Shown here piece after piece: positions 25,353 to 32,502 of a stretch of 64,000 nucleotides of DNA. The position numbers and the translations under genes are program-made. The DNA comes from an uncultured Porphyromonadaceae bacterium (GTDB lineage Bacteria; Bacteroidota; Bacteroidia; Bacteroidales; Muribaculaceae): NCBI GenBank assembly GCA_947174995.1, contig CAMWLC010000007.1, positions 1 through 64,000 of the forward strand. The letters run 5' to 3'. Below the pieces are notes generated by a model. The model did no database searches and was not told the origin of the DNA. It saw only the letters and a list, made by a program, of their open reading frames with translations. Position 1 is the first letter of the stretch. Each line of letters opens with the position of its first letter.

Positions 25353-27113
25353 TCAGGCCTTAACCAGCATCTCGCACCTCGCGCAATCGAAGTCAAGACT
25401 GAACCGGAGATTACCGGAACTGATGGTCAATGGCTCGGGCAGGCGCTTCGCTCCCCCCTCCTTCAGGCAGGCTCCCATTTCGCGTCTGATGCAGTGGCGC
25501 GTGGTCATGACCACCGTACCTGCATCTTTGCGCGGCATCACCTCGAGGGCCGGCTCCATTTCCCTGACTCCATGCTCGCGGTAAAAACGCTCCGCAAGGG
25601 GATTCGCCACATTGTCACGGTAATCCAGCCTTTCCTCAGGATACTTGGCGGCGAGATCCTCGCCGCGCCGCTTGTCGAAGCGATACGTGGCGAGATTGGC
25701 CGTGTCCAGCGCGGCGGTCAGCCGGCGTCTGATTTCCGTGAGGCGCGAGGCAGGGATAAAGGTGGAGGCGTCAAGAAGGTTTTCAAAATTGCGCAACCTG
25801 TAGACCGTATCCCCTAATTTCTCAAAGACACCCCTCGGCTCCATCGGCTTGCGTGCCACATCCTTGACGACATCCAGCGCCACGCGAGCCTCCACTCCCC
25901 TCTCGTCACGGCCCGAGACACCTGTTTCGTCAATACCGACGTCAAGCTCTATTTTCCTCTGTGCGGTCGGTTTTTCAAGTTGCGCGACGAACTTCCGGTC
26001 ATACGTGCGGTGGATCTCGGCTCCCTTCGGCAACGTGAAGGGCCGGGCGCCAATGATTTTGCCATCCCTGACACCGTTTACCATCACACCGCAATATGCC
26101 CCCTCGCTGTCAAACCAGCTTATGCCGTCGCCATTGTTGAGCTGCGACACATCCTTTATGATCTCGCCCATGGATTTGGGCGTGGCGGGCTGGGAGATGT
26201 TGCGGGGACGCGGCGAGTCAAGGAAATAATGAGTGAATCCCCGGTTGAAACTTCTGTCAAGAGCGGGCGTGAAGGTTATCTCGCTGCGTCCGAAAGAGGT
26301 GCGGCGGTATTCACCGGGATGCCGCGCTATGAAGGCATCAAGGCGCCGCGAATACTCGGCCGTGACATTCTTGACGTATGCGGCATCCTTGAGTCTTCCC
26401 TCGATCTTGAAACTTCGGACTCCGGCCTCTATCAGCGCGTCAAGACGGTCGGAAGCGTTGAAATCCTTCAGCGACAGGAGGTGGCTCCCCCTCCTGACCG
26501 TGCGCCCCTCTCCGTCGGTCAGGGTGTAGGGCAGACGGCATATCTGAGCGCACTCCCCCCGGTTGGCGCTCCGTCCGCAAGCCACTTGCGAGGCGTGACA
26601 CCGCCCCGAATAGCTGACACACAACGCGCCATGCACGAAACATTCCACATGGACGCTGACACTGCGGCATATCTCCCCTATCTCGGCAAGCGTGAGCTCG
26701 CGTGCCAACACAATCTGCGAGAAACCTACCCTTTCAAGAAACTGCGCCTTGGCCGGGGTGCGCGTGTCACACTGTGTGCTGGCGTGAAGGGAGATCGGGG
26801 GAAGATCGAGACGCAGCAGGGCCATATCCTGCACTATTATGGCGTCCACACCGGCGCGGTAGAGTTCCCGGACGAGTTTCTCCACCTCCTTAAATTCCCG
26901 CTCGTACACGATCGTGTTGACAGTCACATATACGCGTGCCCGGTATCTGTGGGCGAAATCGACGGTTCGCCTTATGTCGTCCACACTGTTGGCCGCGCTC
27001 TTTCGCGCTCCATGACTTGACGCTCCGATATACACCGCATCGGCCCCGTGGAGTATCGCCTGGACAGCAATATCCGCGTTGGCGGCGGGAGCAAGGAGTT
27101 CGATTTCCGTCAT
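25353..27113 (-). CDS. U32-family peptidase (possible RNA hydroxylation factor)
   Basis: A 586-residue U32 protein. The N-terminal barrel starts IELLAPAANADIAVQAILHGADAVYIG. The cysteine cluster characteristic of the family is SGRCHASQVACGRSANRGECAQICRLPY. A second domain of about 200 residues follows. U32 proteins were named as collagenases, but E. coli members RlhA and TrhP are needed for hydroxylation of 23S rRNA or tRNA; which function applies here is unknown. It lies 39 bp after smpB on the same strand, so an RNA-related role is plausible. Confidence 0.8.
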   Translation of the reverse strand: MTEIELLAPAANADIAVQAILHGADAVYIGASSHGARKSAANSVDDIRRTVDFAHRYRARVYVTVNTIVYEREFKEVEKLVRELYRAGVDAIIVQDMALLRLDLPPISLHASTQCDTRTPAKAQFLERVGFSQIVLARELTLAEIGEICRSVSVHVECFVHGALCVSYSGRCHASQVACGRSANRGECAQICRLPYTLTDGEGRTVRRGSHLLSLKDFNASDRLDALIEAGVRSFKIEGRLKDAAYVKNVTAEYSRRLDAFIARHPGEYRRTSFGRSEITFTPALDRSFNRGFTHYFLDSPRPRNISQPATPKSMGEIIKDVSQLNNGDGISWFDSEGAYCGVMVNGVRDGKIIGARPFTLPKGAEIHRTYDRKFVAQLEKPTAQRKIELDVGIDETGVSGRDERGVEARVALDVVKDVARKPMEPRGVFEKLGDTVYRLRNFENLLDASTFIPASRLTEIRRRLTAALDTANLATYRFDKRRGEDLAAKYPEERLDYRDNVANPLAERFYREHGVREMEPALEVMPRKDAGTVVMTTRHCIRREMGACLKEGGAKRLPEPLTISSGNLRFSLDFDCARCEMLVKA

Positions 27114-27152
27114 ATCAGCTTGTTTCCTGCTTGTTTAGTGCTTATTTCCGGG

Positions 27153-27605
27153 TTATTTCTTGAACATGCGGTCAATGGCCCGCTTGTCTTCACGCTCGCG
27201 GATGGACTGGCGCTTGTCATATTGCTTCTTGCCCCGCGCCACTCCGATCACGAGCTTGGCATATCCACGCTCGTTGATGAACACACGCAGGGGAATCAGC
27301 GTAAAACCGGGATCGGACACGGCCTTGATAATCTTGGCTATCTCCTTGCGGCTCAGAAGAAGTTTGCGGTCGCGGCGCGCCGCATGATTGTTGTAGGAGC
27401 CGTAGAAATATTCAGCAATATGCATACCCTTCACCCAGACCTCGCCATTGTCCACCAGGCAATAGCTGTCGGCAAGAGAGGCCTTTCCGGCACGTATCGA
27501 CTTTATCTCCGTCCCGGTCAGCACCATTCCGGCAGTGTACGTGTCGCCTATCTCGTAATCAAACGAGGCACGTCGGTTTTTTATATTGACTTGACTTGCT
27601 TTCAT
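27153..27605 (-). CDS. smpB: SsrA-binding protein SmpB
   Basis: A 150-residue tmRNA partner for rescue of stalled ribosomes. Family marks: [39 protein letters not shown], the LLLSRKEI segment and the basic C-terminal tail ([17 protein letters not shown]). Length and start are standard. It is downstream of the Yip1-like pair on the same strand. Confidence 0.95.
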   Translation of the reverse strand: MKASQVNIKNRRASFDYEIGDTYTAGMVLTGTEIKSIRAGKASLADSYCLVDNGEVWVKGMHIAEYFYGSYNNHAARRDRKLLLSRKEIAKIIKAVSDPGFTLIPLRVFINERGYAKLVIGVARGKKQYDKRQSIREREDKRAIDRMFKK

Positions 27606-27635
27606 TTAATTTTTAATTTTTCTCGGGGGGGTAGG

Positions 27636-28223
27636 TCATGAGGGAAGTATCTTGTAGAAAAGCCATCCCGTAAGCAAAGGAAATCCGGTGATCATCACGC
27701 TCAGGGCGATGCTGACGCGCGTCTCACGCTCCTCGGGCACCCTCAGGAAACGCACGCCCCGGCAGATGGTGTATATCGTCCACAGCGGCAGAAACACCAT
27801 CACCGGCTCCAGCATCGGAAGCAGGGTGTAGAGCGTGGCGAACAGCGCGAGAGTCGAGAGAGCATACGCCACGAACTGCTTTCCGAAAGGCTTGTCGGCC
27901 CATGCGGTGGAATCGACGGGAAGCACCCATTTGGCCACCACAGGGATGGCGAAGAAGCTGAAGAAGAATGCGATGAACGTCACTATGCAGTCCACTATGA
28001 TTCGGGACAGCACCGCATTCGCATCGTAGAAGAGGTCGGCGAAACGGCTGAACGAAGCAAGCGCCGTCATAGGATAAAAGAGCCGCGAGAGCACATCCTG
28101 CAATTCCGGTCCGCTGCGCTTGACATTCTTCCAGCCCTGCACCGGACCGGACAGTATGCCGCACATCAGACGGAAAGGACTCACCTTGCGCGGAGACCCG
28201 GTGTTTTCGGAAACCTCAGCCAT
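27636..28223 (-). CDS. Yip1-like integral membrane protein
   Basis: A 195-residue protein with about five hydrophobic segments (near 75-95, 95-115, 125-145, 150-165 and 170-190) after a polar N-terminus. The leading PFRLMCGILSGPVQGW stretch resembles the start of Yip1-domain proteins of Bacteroidales. No enzymatic motif is seen. Its start codon shares one base with the stop codon of the preceding 94-residue gene. Confidence 0.6.
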   Translation of the reverse strand: MAEVSENTGSPRKVSPFRLMCGILSGPVQGWKNVKRSGPELQDVLSRLFYPMTALASFSRFADLFYDANAVLSRIIVDCIVTFIAFFFSFFAIPVVAKWVLPVDSTAWADKPFGKQFVAYALSTLALFATLYTLLPMLEPVMVFLPLWTIYTICRGVRFLRVPEERETRVSIALSVMITGFPLLTGWLFYKILPS

Positions 28224-28507
28224 CAGTCGAAATATTCGTTCACCAACTCTCCGACGGCATCCCGGTCAACGAGCCATTTGCCGCTCCCGTCGGCACTCAT
28301 CTCCAGCAGGTCCATAACATTATAATAATCGGCCTTGTCATCCTCCCCCTCGTCTCCCGACTCGGCATCCGCAGAGGGTGCGAGTGTGGAGAGATCGATG
28401 CGGAGCTGGGGATTGTCGCCGTAAGCCTCCTCATTTGACAGATACTCCTCAAGCGTATCGATTACATCCGCAAGCATAGCCGCGGAATCCTCATATTTCT
28501 TTTCCAT
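28223..28507 (-). CDS. Conserved-looking acidic hypothetical protein (94 aa)
   Basis: An acidic protein with two helical regions separated by a Glu/Asp-rich linker (ADAESGDEGEDDKADYY). No known domain is recognised. The TGATG overlap with the downstream Yip1-like gene implies translational coupling, so the two products may work together. Likely cytoplasmic. Confidence 0.55.
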   Translation of the reverse strand: MEKKYEDSAAMLADVIDTLEEYLSNEEAYGDNPQLRIDLSTLAPSADAESGDEGEDDKADYYNVMDLLEMSADGSGKWLVDRDAVGELVNEYFD

Positions 28508-28641
28508 AATGATAAAATAACGGAACTATATACACATAACGCTCCCCGGCCCGAAAAATTTTGAAACCGGCCGATATAACTTCCCCGGACATTCCTCGAT
28601 ATTCCTCCCGGCCGACTCCAAAAACACAGGACGGTAGTCGT

Positions 28642-28679
28642 GGTTAAGGCCCCATCTCACAAAAAATGAGATGGGGCCT
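28642..28679. repeat. Hairpin repeat at the border of the accessory island
   Basis: A perfect 13-bp inverted repeat, AGGCCCCATCTCA (28647-28659) and its complement (28667-28679), with a 7-nt A-rich loop. The left arm plus flank (28642-28664) is shared, inverted, with 1238-1260. It resembles two abutted ends of an insertion sequence, or a terminator-like repeat. Apart from this, 28508-28760 holds no gene that I can see. Confidence 0.6.
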
Positions 28680-28766
28680 AAGCTCACGATCGTGTGGATT
28701 TACGTCAGGTTTATCGGGACACACGCGGAATATGACAAAGATCCGGCTATCGTCCTGGGAGTATGA

Positions 28767-28798
28767 TTTGCAATTTTTGGAAAAAACTTGTAATTTTG
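28767..28798 (+). promoter_or_regulatory. Consensus Bacteroidota promoter of the ncRNA candidate
   Basis: TTTG (28767-28770), a 20-bp spacer and TAATTTTG (28791-28798) match the consensus. Transcription should start about 28803, exactly where the long-range RNA stem begins. Confidence 0.75.
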
Positions 28799-28802
28799 CA
28801 CC

Positions 28803-29130
28803 CGGACTCCACGCTGTGGGAGCGTGACCCTCTCGGGCACGCAATGGCAAACGGGAGTCTGATGACATATTTTTAGAAAAGCGTGTATTGACGCTTTGTC
28901 TTTGGCTACCTGAAAATCTGGCAGTTTTCATATCGAAGTCAAGGATAGAGTAACAATAGACGCCACGGGTATGTATATACCGATCCGGACTCATTTCAGG
29001 CATTATGGCTTGGAATGGGTTTGGGGTATCTGCATATACAGCGTGGAGTCTGTTGCTCATCCTACTTCGATGGGCTATGCCAGATGCCTCAGGTAGCGGG
29101 ACGAGTAACGATAAGACTCCCCGCTTTTCT
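28803..29130 (+). ncRNA. Structured non-coding RNA candidate (about 330 nt)
   Basis: The transcript is bounded by a consensus promoter (28767-28798) and a hairpin terminator (29095-29133). Its 5' end pairs with a distant 3' segment: GACTCCACGCTGT (28805-28817) is perfectly complementary to 29038-29050, closing a domain of about 245 nt. No long ORF explains this region; a frame opening at 29005 only overlaps its 3' part. It lacks tmRNA, RNase P and SRP hallmarks as far as I can tell. Rfam lists a Bacteroidales-1 RNA bounded by a promoter and a terminator, which could be related, but I cannot confirm it. It could instead be a 6S-type RNA. Confidence 0.55.
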
Positions 29131-29133
29131 TTT
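29095..29133 (+). terminator. Terminator of the ncRNA candidate
   Basis: AGCGGG and GAGT (29095-29106, with a 2-nt bulge) pair with ACTCCCCGCT (29116-29125), followed by a T-rich run (29125-29133). Confidence 0.6.
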
Positions 29134-29190
29134 ACCCTGATTTATTATCGCCATTATGGAGTCATTGGCTGTGAAAGCGATAGGCCCGTA

Positions 29191-29521
29191 GTGGAGATTA
29201 TCGACAACATAAACAAGACGTTGAAAGATGATATGGTCATCACCTTACGCTCAGGCTCTAAGGTGTCTATCGCTGCGTCTTGTTTCTCTATCTATGCTTT
29301 TCAGGAACTGAAAGAGCAGTTGTCAGACATCTCGGAACTTCGCTTTATCTTCACTTCGCCTTCTTTCATCACTGAAAAGGCGGACAAACAAAAGCGCGAA
29401 TTTTACATCCCTCGGCTTAACCGCGAACGCGACCTTTCGGTTCGGAATTTGAAATCAAACTCCGCAATGAGCTTTCGTTGAAAGCCGTTGCCAAAGAGTG
29501 CGCCAAGTGGATTCGCCAAAA
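29191..29521 (+). pseudogene. N-terminal fragment of a PLD-containing DEAD-type helicase (frameshifted, truncated)
   Basis: From a GTG at 29191 the frame reads EIIDNINKTLKDDMVITLRS and SKVSIAASCFSIYAFQELKE, then IFTSPSFITEKADKQKREFY and IPRLNRERDLS. From memory, this is the N-terminus of the phospholipase-D-like helicases that accompany type III modification genes in Bacteroidales. One base is missing near 29438. In the restored frame (from 29439) the text continues GSEFEIKLRNELSLKAVAKE and CAKWIRQK, then homology stops at about 29521. The bulk of the helicase, more than 800 residues, is gone. Confidence 0.65.
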
Positions 29522-29686
29522 GGTATGCTTCAAATCTATTCGCTCTCCGAGCAAATCAAGGTCGATGAAGAACACGATAAACGCCTCGGCCAAATTGCTG
29601 CATTGGAGCGTCAGATGAAGGCCACCAAGCAGCCGCGCCGCAAGCGCGAACTTTTCGTTGAACTTCAAAAGCTGAAACTCCACTAA
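29522..29686 (+). pseudogene. C-terminal fragment of a DUF4391-like protein
   Basis: From about 29525 the frame reads MLQIYSLSEQIKVDEEHDKR, then RLGQIAALERQMKATKQPRR and KRELFVELQKLKL, ending 9 bp before mod. A charged coiled-coil end of this type is found in DUF4391 proteins, which usually stand between the PLD helicase and the type III methyltransferase. The fragment joins the helicase remnant directly, so one deletion apparently removed the rest of both genes. The short ORF could still be translated (53 aa). The family call is from memory. Confidence 0.5.
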
Positions 29687-29694
29687 CACTAATT

Positions 29695-31614
29695 ATGGAA
29701 AAATTACGAATGAAAAGCCCTGACACGGTGGACGGGAATGTGGCTAAAATTGCCGCGTTATTTCCTCAGTGTGTCACTGAGCGACTGAATAAAGATGGCA
29801 AGCCGGAACTTGCCATCGACTTCGACAAACTCCGTGCTGAGTTGACAAAGGATGTACTCGAAGAGGGCGAAGAACGCTATCAGTTCACTTGGCCCGACAA
29901 GCGAGTTGCTTCACGACTTGCCAATACACCGACCGATAAGACTCTCCGTCCGGATGTAGATGCCTCTGTCGATTTTTGGAATACTCAAAATCTTTACATT
30001 GAGGGTGATAATCTCGACGTACTGAAAGTTCTCCGTGAGAACTATCTCGGTGCAATCAAGATGATCTACATTGACCCTCCGTATAACACGGGCAATGATT
30101 TCGTATATAATGACGACTTCGCACAGGGTAAGGATGATTTCGAAGCAACAAGCGGTCTCTATGACGAGGATGGCAACCAAATCCTCGACCCTATGCAGCG
30201 CAATACCGAAAGTAATGGTCGTTTCCACACCGACTGGCTCAATATGATATACCCGCGCTTAAAAGTGGCGCGTGACTTACTTTCTGATGATGGTGTCGTT
30301 TTCATTTCTATTGATGAAAATGAAATCAATAACATGCGAAAAGTCTGCGATGAAATTTTTGGGTCTCAAAATTTTATCGACACCCTTCACTGGAAAAAGA
30401 AAAAACAACCGTCATTTTTAGCTAAACATACGGCTAAGATGATGGAATACATAGTTGTATATTCCAAAAATAAAAATCTCCTGGAGAAATTGTCTATTGA
30501 GACGCTTTCTGACGCGACTAAAAAAGTTATCAATATCTCTAATCCTGAATGTACTCGCCATTTTAAATCCGGAGTTCGTGTGAAATTGGGGGATAATGGA
30601 ATTATCACCAAAGGGAGATACACTATAAAAACTATGGATGTTGAGTATCTTACAGATGTTCCATATGAAAATGGCTACACAACAAAGCCTGTTGATGTTG
30701 TAGCTCGTTTTTCTGTAGGTCAAGATAAAATTGATAAGTTTATAGACGAAGATTTGCTGTTTATTACAGCTAACTATGGTCTTCGTAGAGATGTATCAGA
30801 AGAAGAGAGAAATAACCGTAAATCAATCACGGATTTGCTTCTTTCTGAATACGGAGACAATCAGGAAAGTGATAAGGAATTTCTTGCACTGTTTGATAAG
30901 AAGTATTTTGATTATACCAAGCCAATAGCTCTTGTGTATAACTTCATAAAATCAAATTTTACTCAGGATCAATACGTACTCGACTTCTTCAGCGGAAGTG
31001 CTACAACCGCACACGCCGTTATGAAACTCAATGCAGAGGATGGCGGCAAGCGTAAGTTTATAATGGTGCAGCTTCCCGAAGTTACAGATGAGAAGAGCGA
31101 AGCGCGTAAGGCTGGCTATGAGAACATCTGCCAAATCGGAGAGGAGCGCATTCGTCGTGCCGGTGAGAAAATCAAGGAAGAAGCCGGAGAAAAGGCTAAT
31201 GGTCTTGATGTCGGCTTCCGTGTACTTAAACTTGACTCGTCGAATATGGAGGAGGTGTTCTATACTCCCGAAGACTTTAACGAACAGAACCTTTTCAACA
31301 CAGTTGATAATGTCAAGTCTGACCGCACTCCGCTTGACCTGCTTTTCCAAGTCTTGCCGGAACTTGATATTGAACTTTCTGCAAAGATTGAAGAAAAAGA
31401 TGTCAATGGTAAAAAGGTGTTCTTTGTTGATGGTACTTATCTCATCGCCACATTCGATATGGATGTTAACGAGTCAACCGTCACTGAAATAGCCAAGATG
31501 AAACCGCAATACTTCGTAATGCGCGATGCCTCTGCCGCCAACGACAATGTTCTTGACAACTTCGAGCAGATTTTCAAGCATTATTCACCGGATACCATCC
31601 GTAAAATTTTGTAA
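29695..31614 (+). CDS. Type III restriction-modification system, methyltransferase (Mod)
   Basis: A 639-residue adenine-N6 DNA methyltransferase. Motif IV is IDPPYNTGNDF (DPPY at 127-130) and the SAM-binding motif I is LDFFSGSATT near residue 430, giving the beta-class order typical of Mod subunits. The region between (about 230-420) is the target recognition domain and is visibly AT-richer than the rest. In type III systems Mod sets the target site and methylates one strand. It needs Res (32486-35548) for cleavage. Between mod and res lies a toxin module. Confidence 0.92.
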   Translation: MEKLRMKSPDTVDGNVAKIAALFPQCVTERLNKDGKPELAIDFDKLRAELTKDVLEEGEERYQFTWPDKRVASRLANTPTDKTLRPDVDASVDFWNTQNLYIEGDNLDVLKVLRENYLGAIKMIYIDPPYNTGNDFVYNDDFAQGKDDFEATSGLYDEDGNQILDPMQRNTESNGRFHTDWLNMIYPRLKVARDLLSDDGVVFISIDENEINNMRKVCDEIFGSQNFIDTLHWKKKKQPSFLAKHTAKMMEYIVVYSKNKNLLEKLSIETLSDATKKVINISNPECTRHFKSGVRVKLGDNGIITKGRYTIKTMDVEYLTDVPYENGYTTKPVDVVARFSVGQDKIDKFIDEDLLFITANYGLRRDVSEEERNNRKSITDLLLSEYGDNQESDKEFLALFDKKYFDYTKPIALVYNFIKSNFTQDQYVLDFFSGSATTAHAVMKLNAEDGGKRKFIMVQLPEVTDEKSEARKAGYENICQIGEERIRRAGEKIKEEAGEKANGLDVGFRVLKLDSSNMEEVFYTPEDFNEQNLFNTVDNVKSDRTPLDLLFQVLPELDIELSAKIEEKDVNGKKVFFVDGTYLIATFDMDVNESTVTEIAKMKPQYFVMRDASAANDNVLDNFEQIFKHYSPDTIRKIL

Positions 31615-31655
31615 AAATATTCCCCTAAAACACCGAAGGCATGGAATTTTTGTTG

Positions 31656-31663
31656 TAATTTTG
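31656..31663 (+). promoter_or_regulatory. Likely -7 box of the toxin-antitoxin module
   Basis: TAATTTTG lies 16 bp before the ATG at 31680 in the 65-bp gap after mod. A good -33 box is not evident. It suggests the module can be transcribed separately from mod. Confidence 0.45.
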
Positions 31664-31679
31664 TAGCAAAGGAATAATT

Positions 31680-31889
31680 ATGTCTGAGAAAGAATTGAAT
31701 TCATATCGGTTTCTTTCAGGAGAGGATCCAACTGACGAGATGCTCGAATGTATCATGCGGGATGCCCTTGAATGCGCAATGACTAAAAGACGCAAGGCTG
31801 AAGCGAGAATAAAGGCTGAAGTGGAGCGTCAACGTAAGTTGCACAGAGAGAAGTGGACTCCCCGTTTGAATTCGTGTAGCAATGTCTGA
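31680..31889 (+). CDS. Putative antitoxin partner of the zeta-like toxin (69 aa)
   Basis: A small, charged, helical protein (MRDALECAMTKRRKAEARIK and following) with no domain I recognise. It overlaps the zeta-type toxin start by 8 bp, the typical order and coupling of a toxin-antitoxin pair. The antitoxin role is inferred from position and size. Its own promoter candidate lies just upstream. Confidence 0.6.
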   Translation: MSEKELNSYRFLSGEDPTDEMLECIMRDALECAMTKRRKAEARIKAEVERQRKLHREKWTPRLNSCSNV

Positions 31890-32502
31890 CTCCAGACGAA
31901 AGCCCGAACTGATAGTTATTGCCGGACCAAACGGTTCCGGCAAGACTACCGTGACCCAACAATTTCTTCATCACGAATGGTCGGATGGGGTGGTATACAT
32001 CAATCCTGATCAGGTGGCAAAAGAGATATTCGGGGATTGGAATTCTAAAGAATCGGTATTGAAAGCGGCAAAGTACTGCTCTGAATGGAGAGAAAGATGC
32101 CTGAAAGGTAAAATCAGTTTTGTTTTTGAAACCGTATTCTCTGCAGACGACAAAATAGATTTTATAATCAGGGCTAAGGAAGCCGGATTCTTTATACGGA
32201 TATTTTTTATTGCCACCGAGCATCCCTCAATCAATGCCGCACGTATTACTAATAGGGTCATGGAGGGAGGCCATTCAGTTCCTATTGACAAAATTATATC
32301 AAGATACTTCAAATCTATACTGAACTGTGAGTTTGTGGCAGATAAAGTCGATCGTCTTTATGTGTATGATAACTCGATAGACGGTCGAATGGCCCGTCCG
32401 TTGTTCAGATTATCAAACGGTGTTTTAGGTAAGCTATATGTTGAATCCGTGCCTGAATGGGCACAGCATATACTACCTGAAACAGATGAAATTCAAATTT
32501 AA
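31882..32502 (+). CDS. Zeta-toxin-family P-loop kinase
   Basis: A 206-residue protein with Walker A motif IAGPNGSGKTTVTQQF near residue 14, then VYINPDQVAKEIFGDW and FVFETVFSADDKIDFI, and the Arg-containing IISRYFKSI segment. Zeta toxins phosphorylate UDP-N-acetylglucosamine and poison cell-wall synthesis; related chromosomal proteins can have other kinase substrates. The short upstream ORF overlaps it by 8 bp and res overlaps its end by 17 bp. The module is therefore translationally linked to the type III operon and may stabilise it against loss. Confidence 0.8.
   Translation: MSDSRRKPELIVIAGPNGSGKTTVTQQFLHHEWSDGVVYINPDQVAKEIFGDWNSKESVLKAAKYCSEWRERCLKGKISFVFETVFSADDKIDFIIRAKEAGFFIRIFFIATEHPSINAARITNRVMEGGHSVPIDKIISRYFKSILNCEFVADKVDRLYVYDNSIDGRMARPLFRLSNGVLGKLYVESVPEWAQHILPETDEIQI

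Noticed and set aside
29005..29190. Frame upstream of the helicase fragment starting at 29005
   Set aside because: This part overlaps the structured RNA candidate and its terminator and has no homology; the helicase-like text begins only at 29191.
31680..32502. Reading the small ORF and kinase as normal type III R-M subunits
   Set aside because: Neither shows methyltransferase, helicase or nuclease motifs; the P-loop protein fits the zeta family instead.
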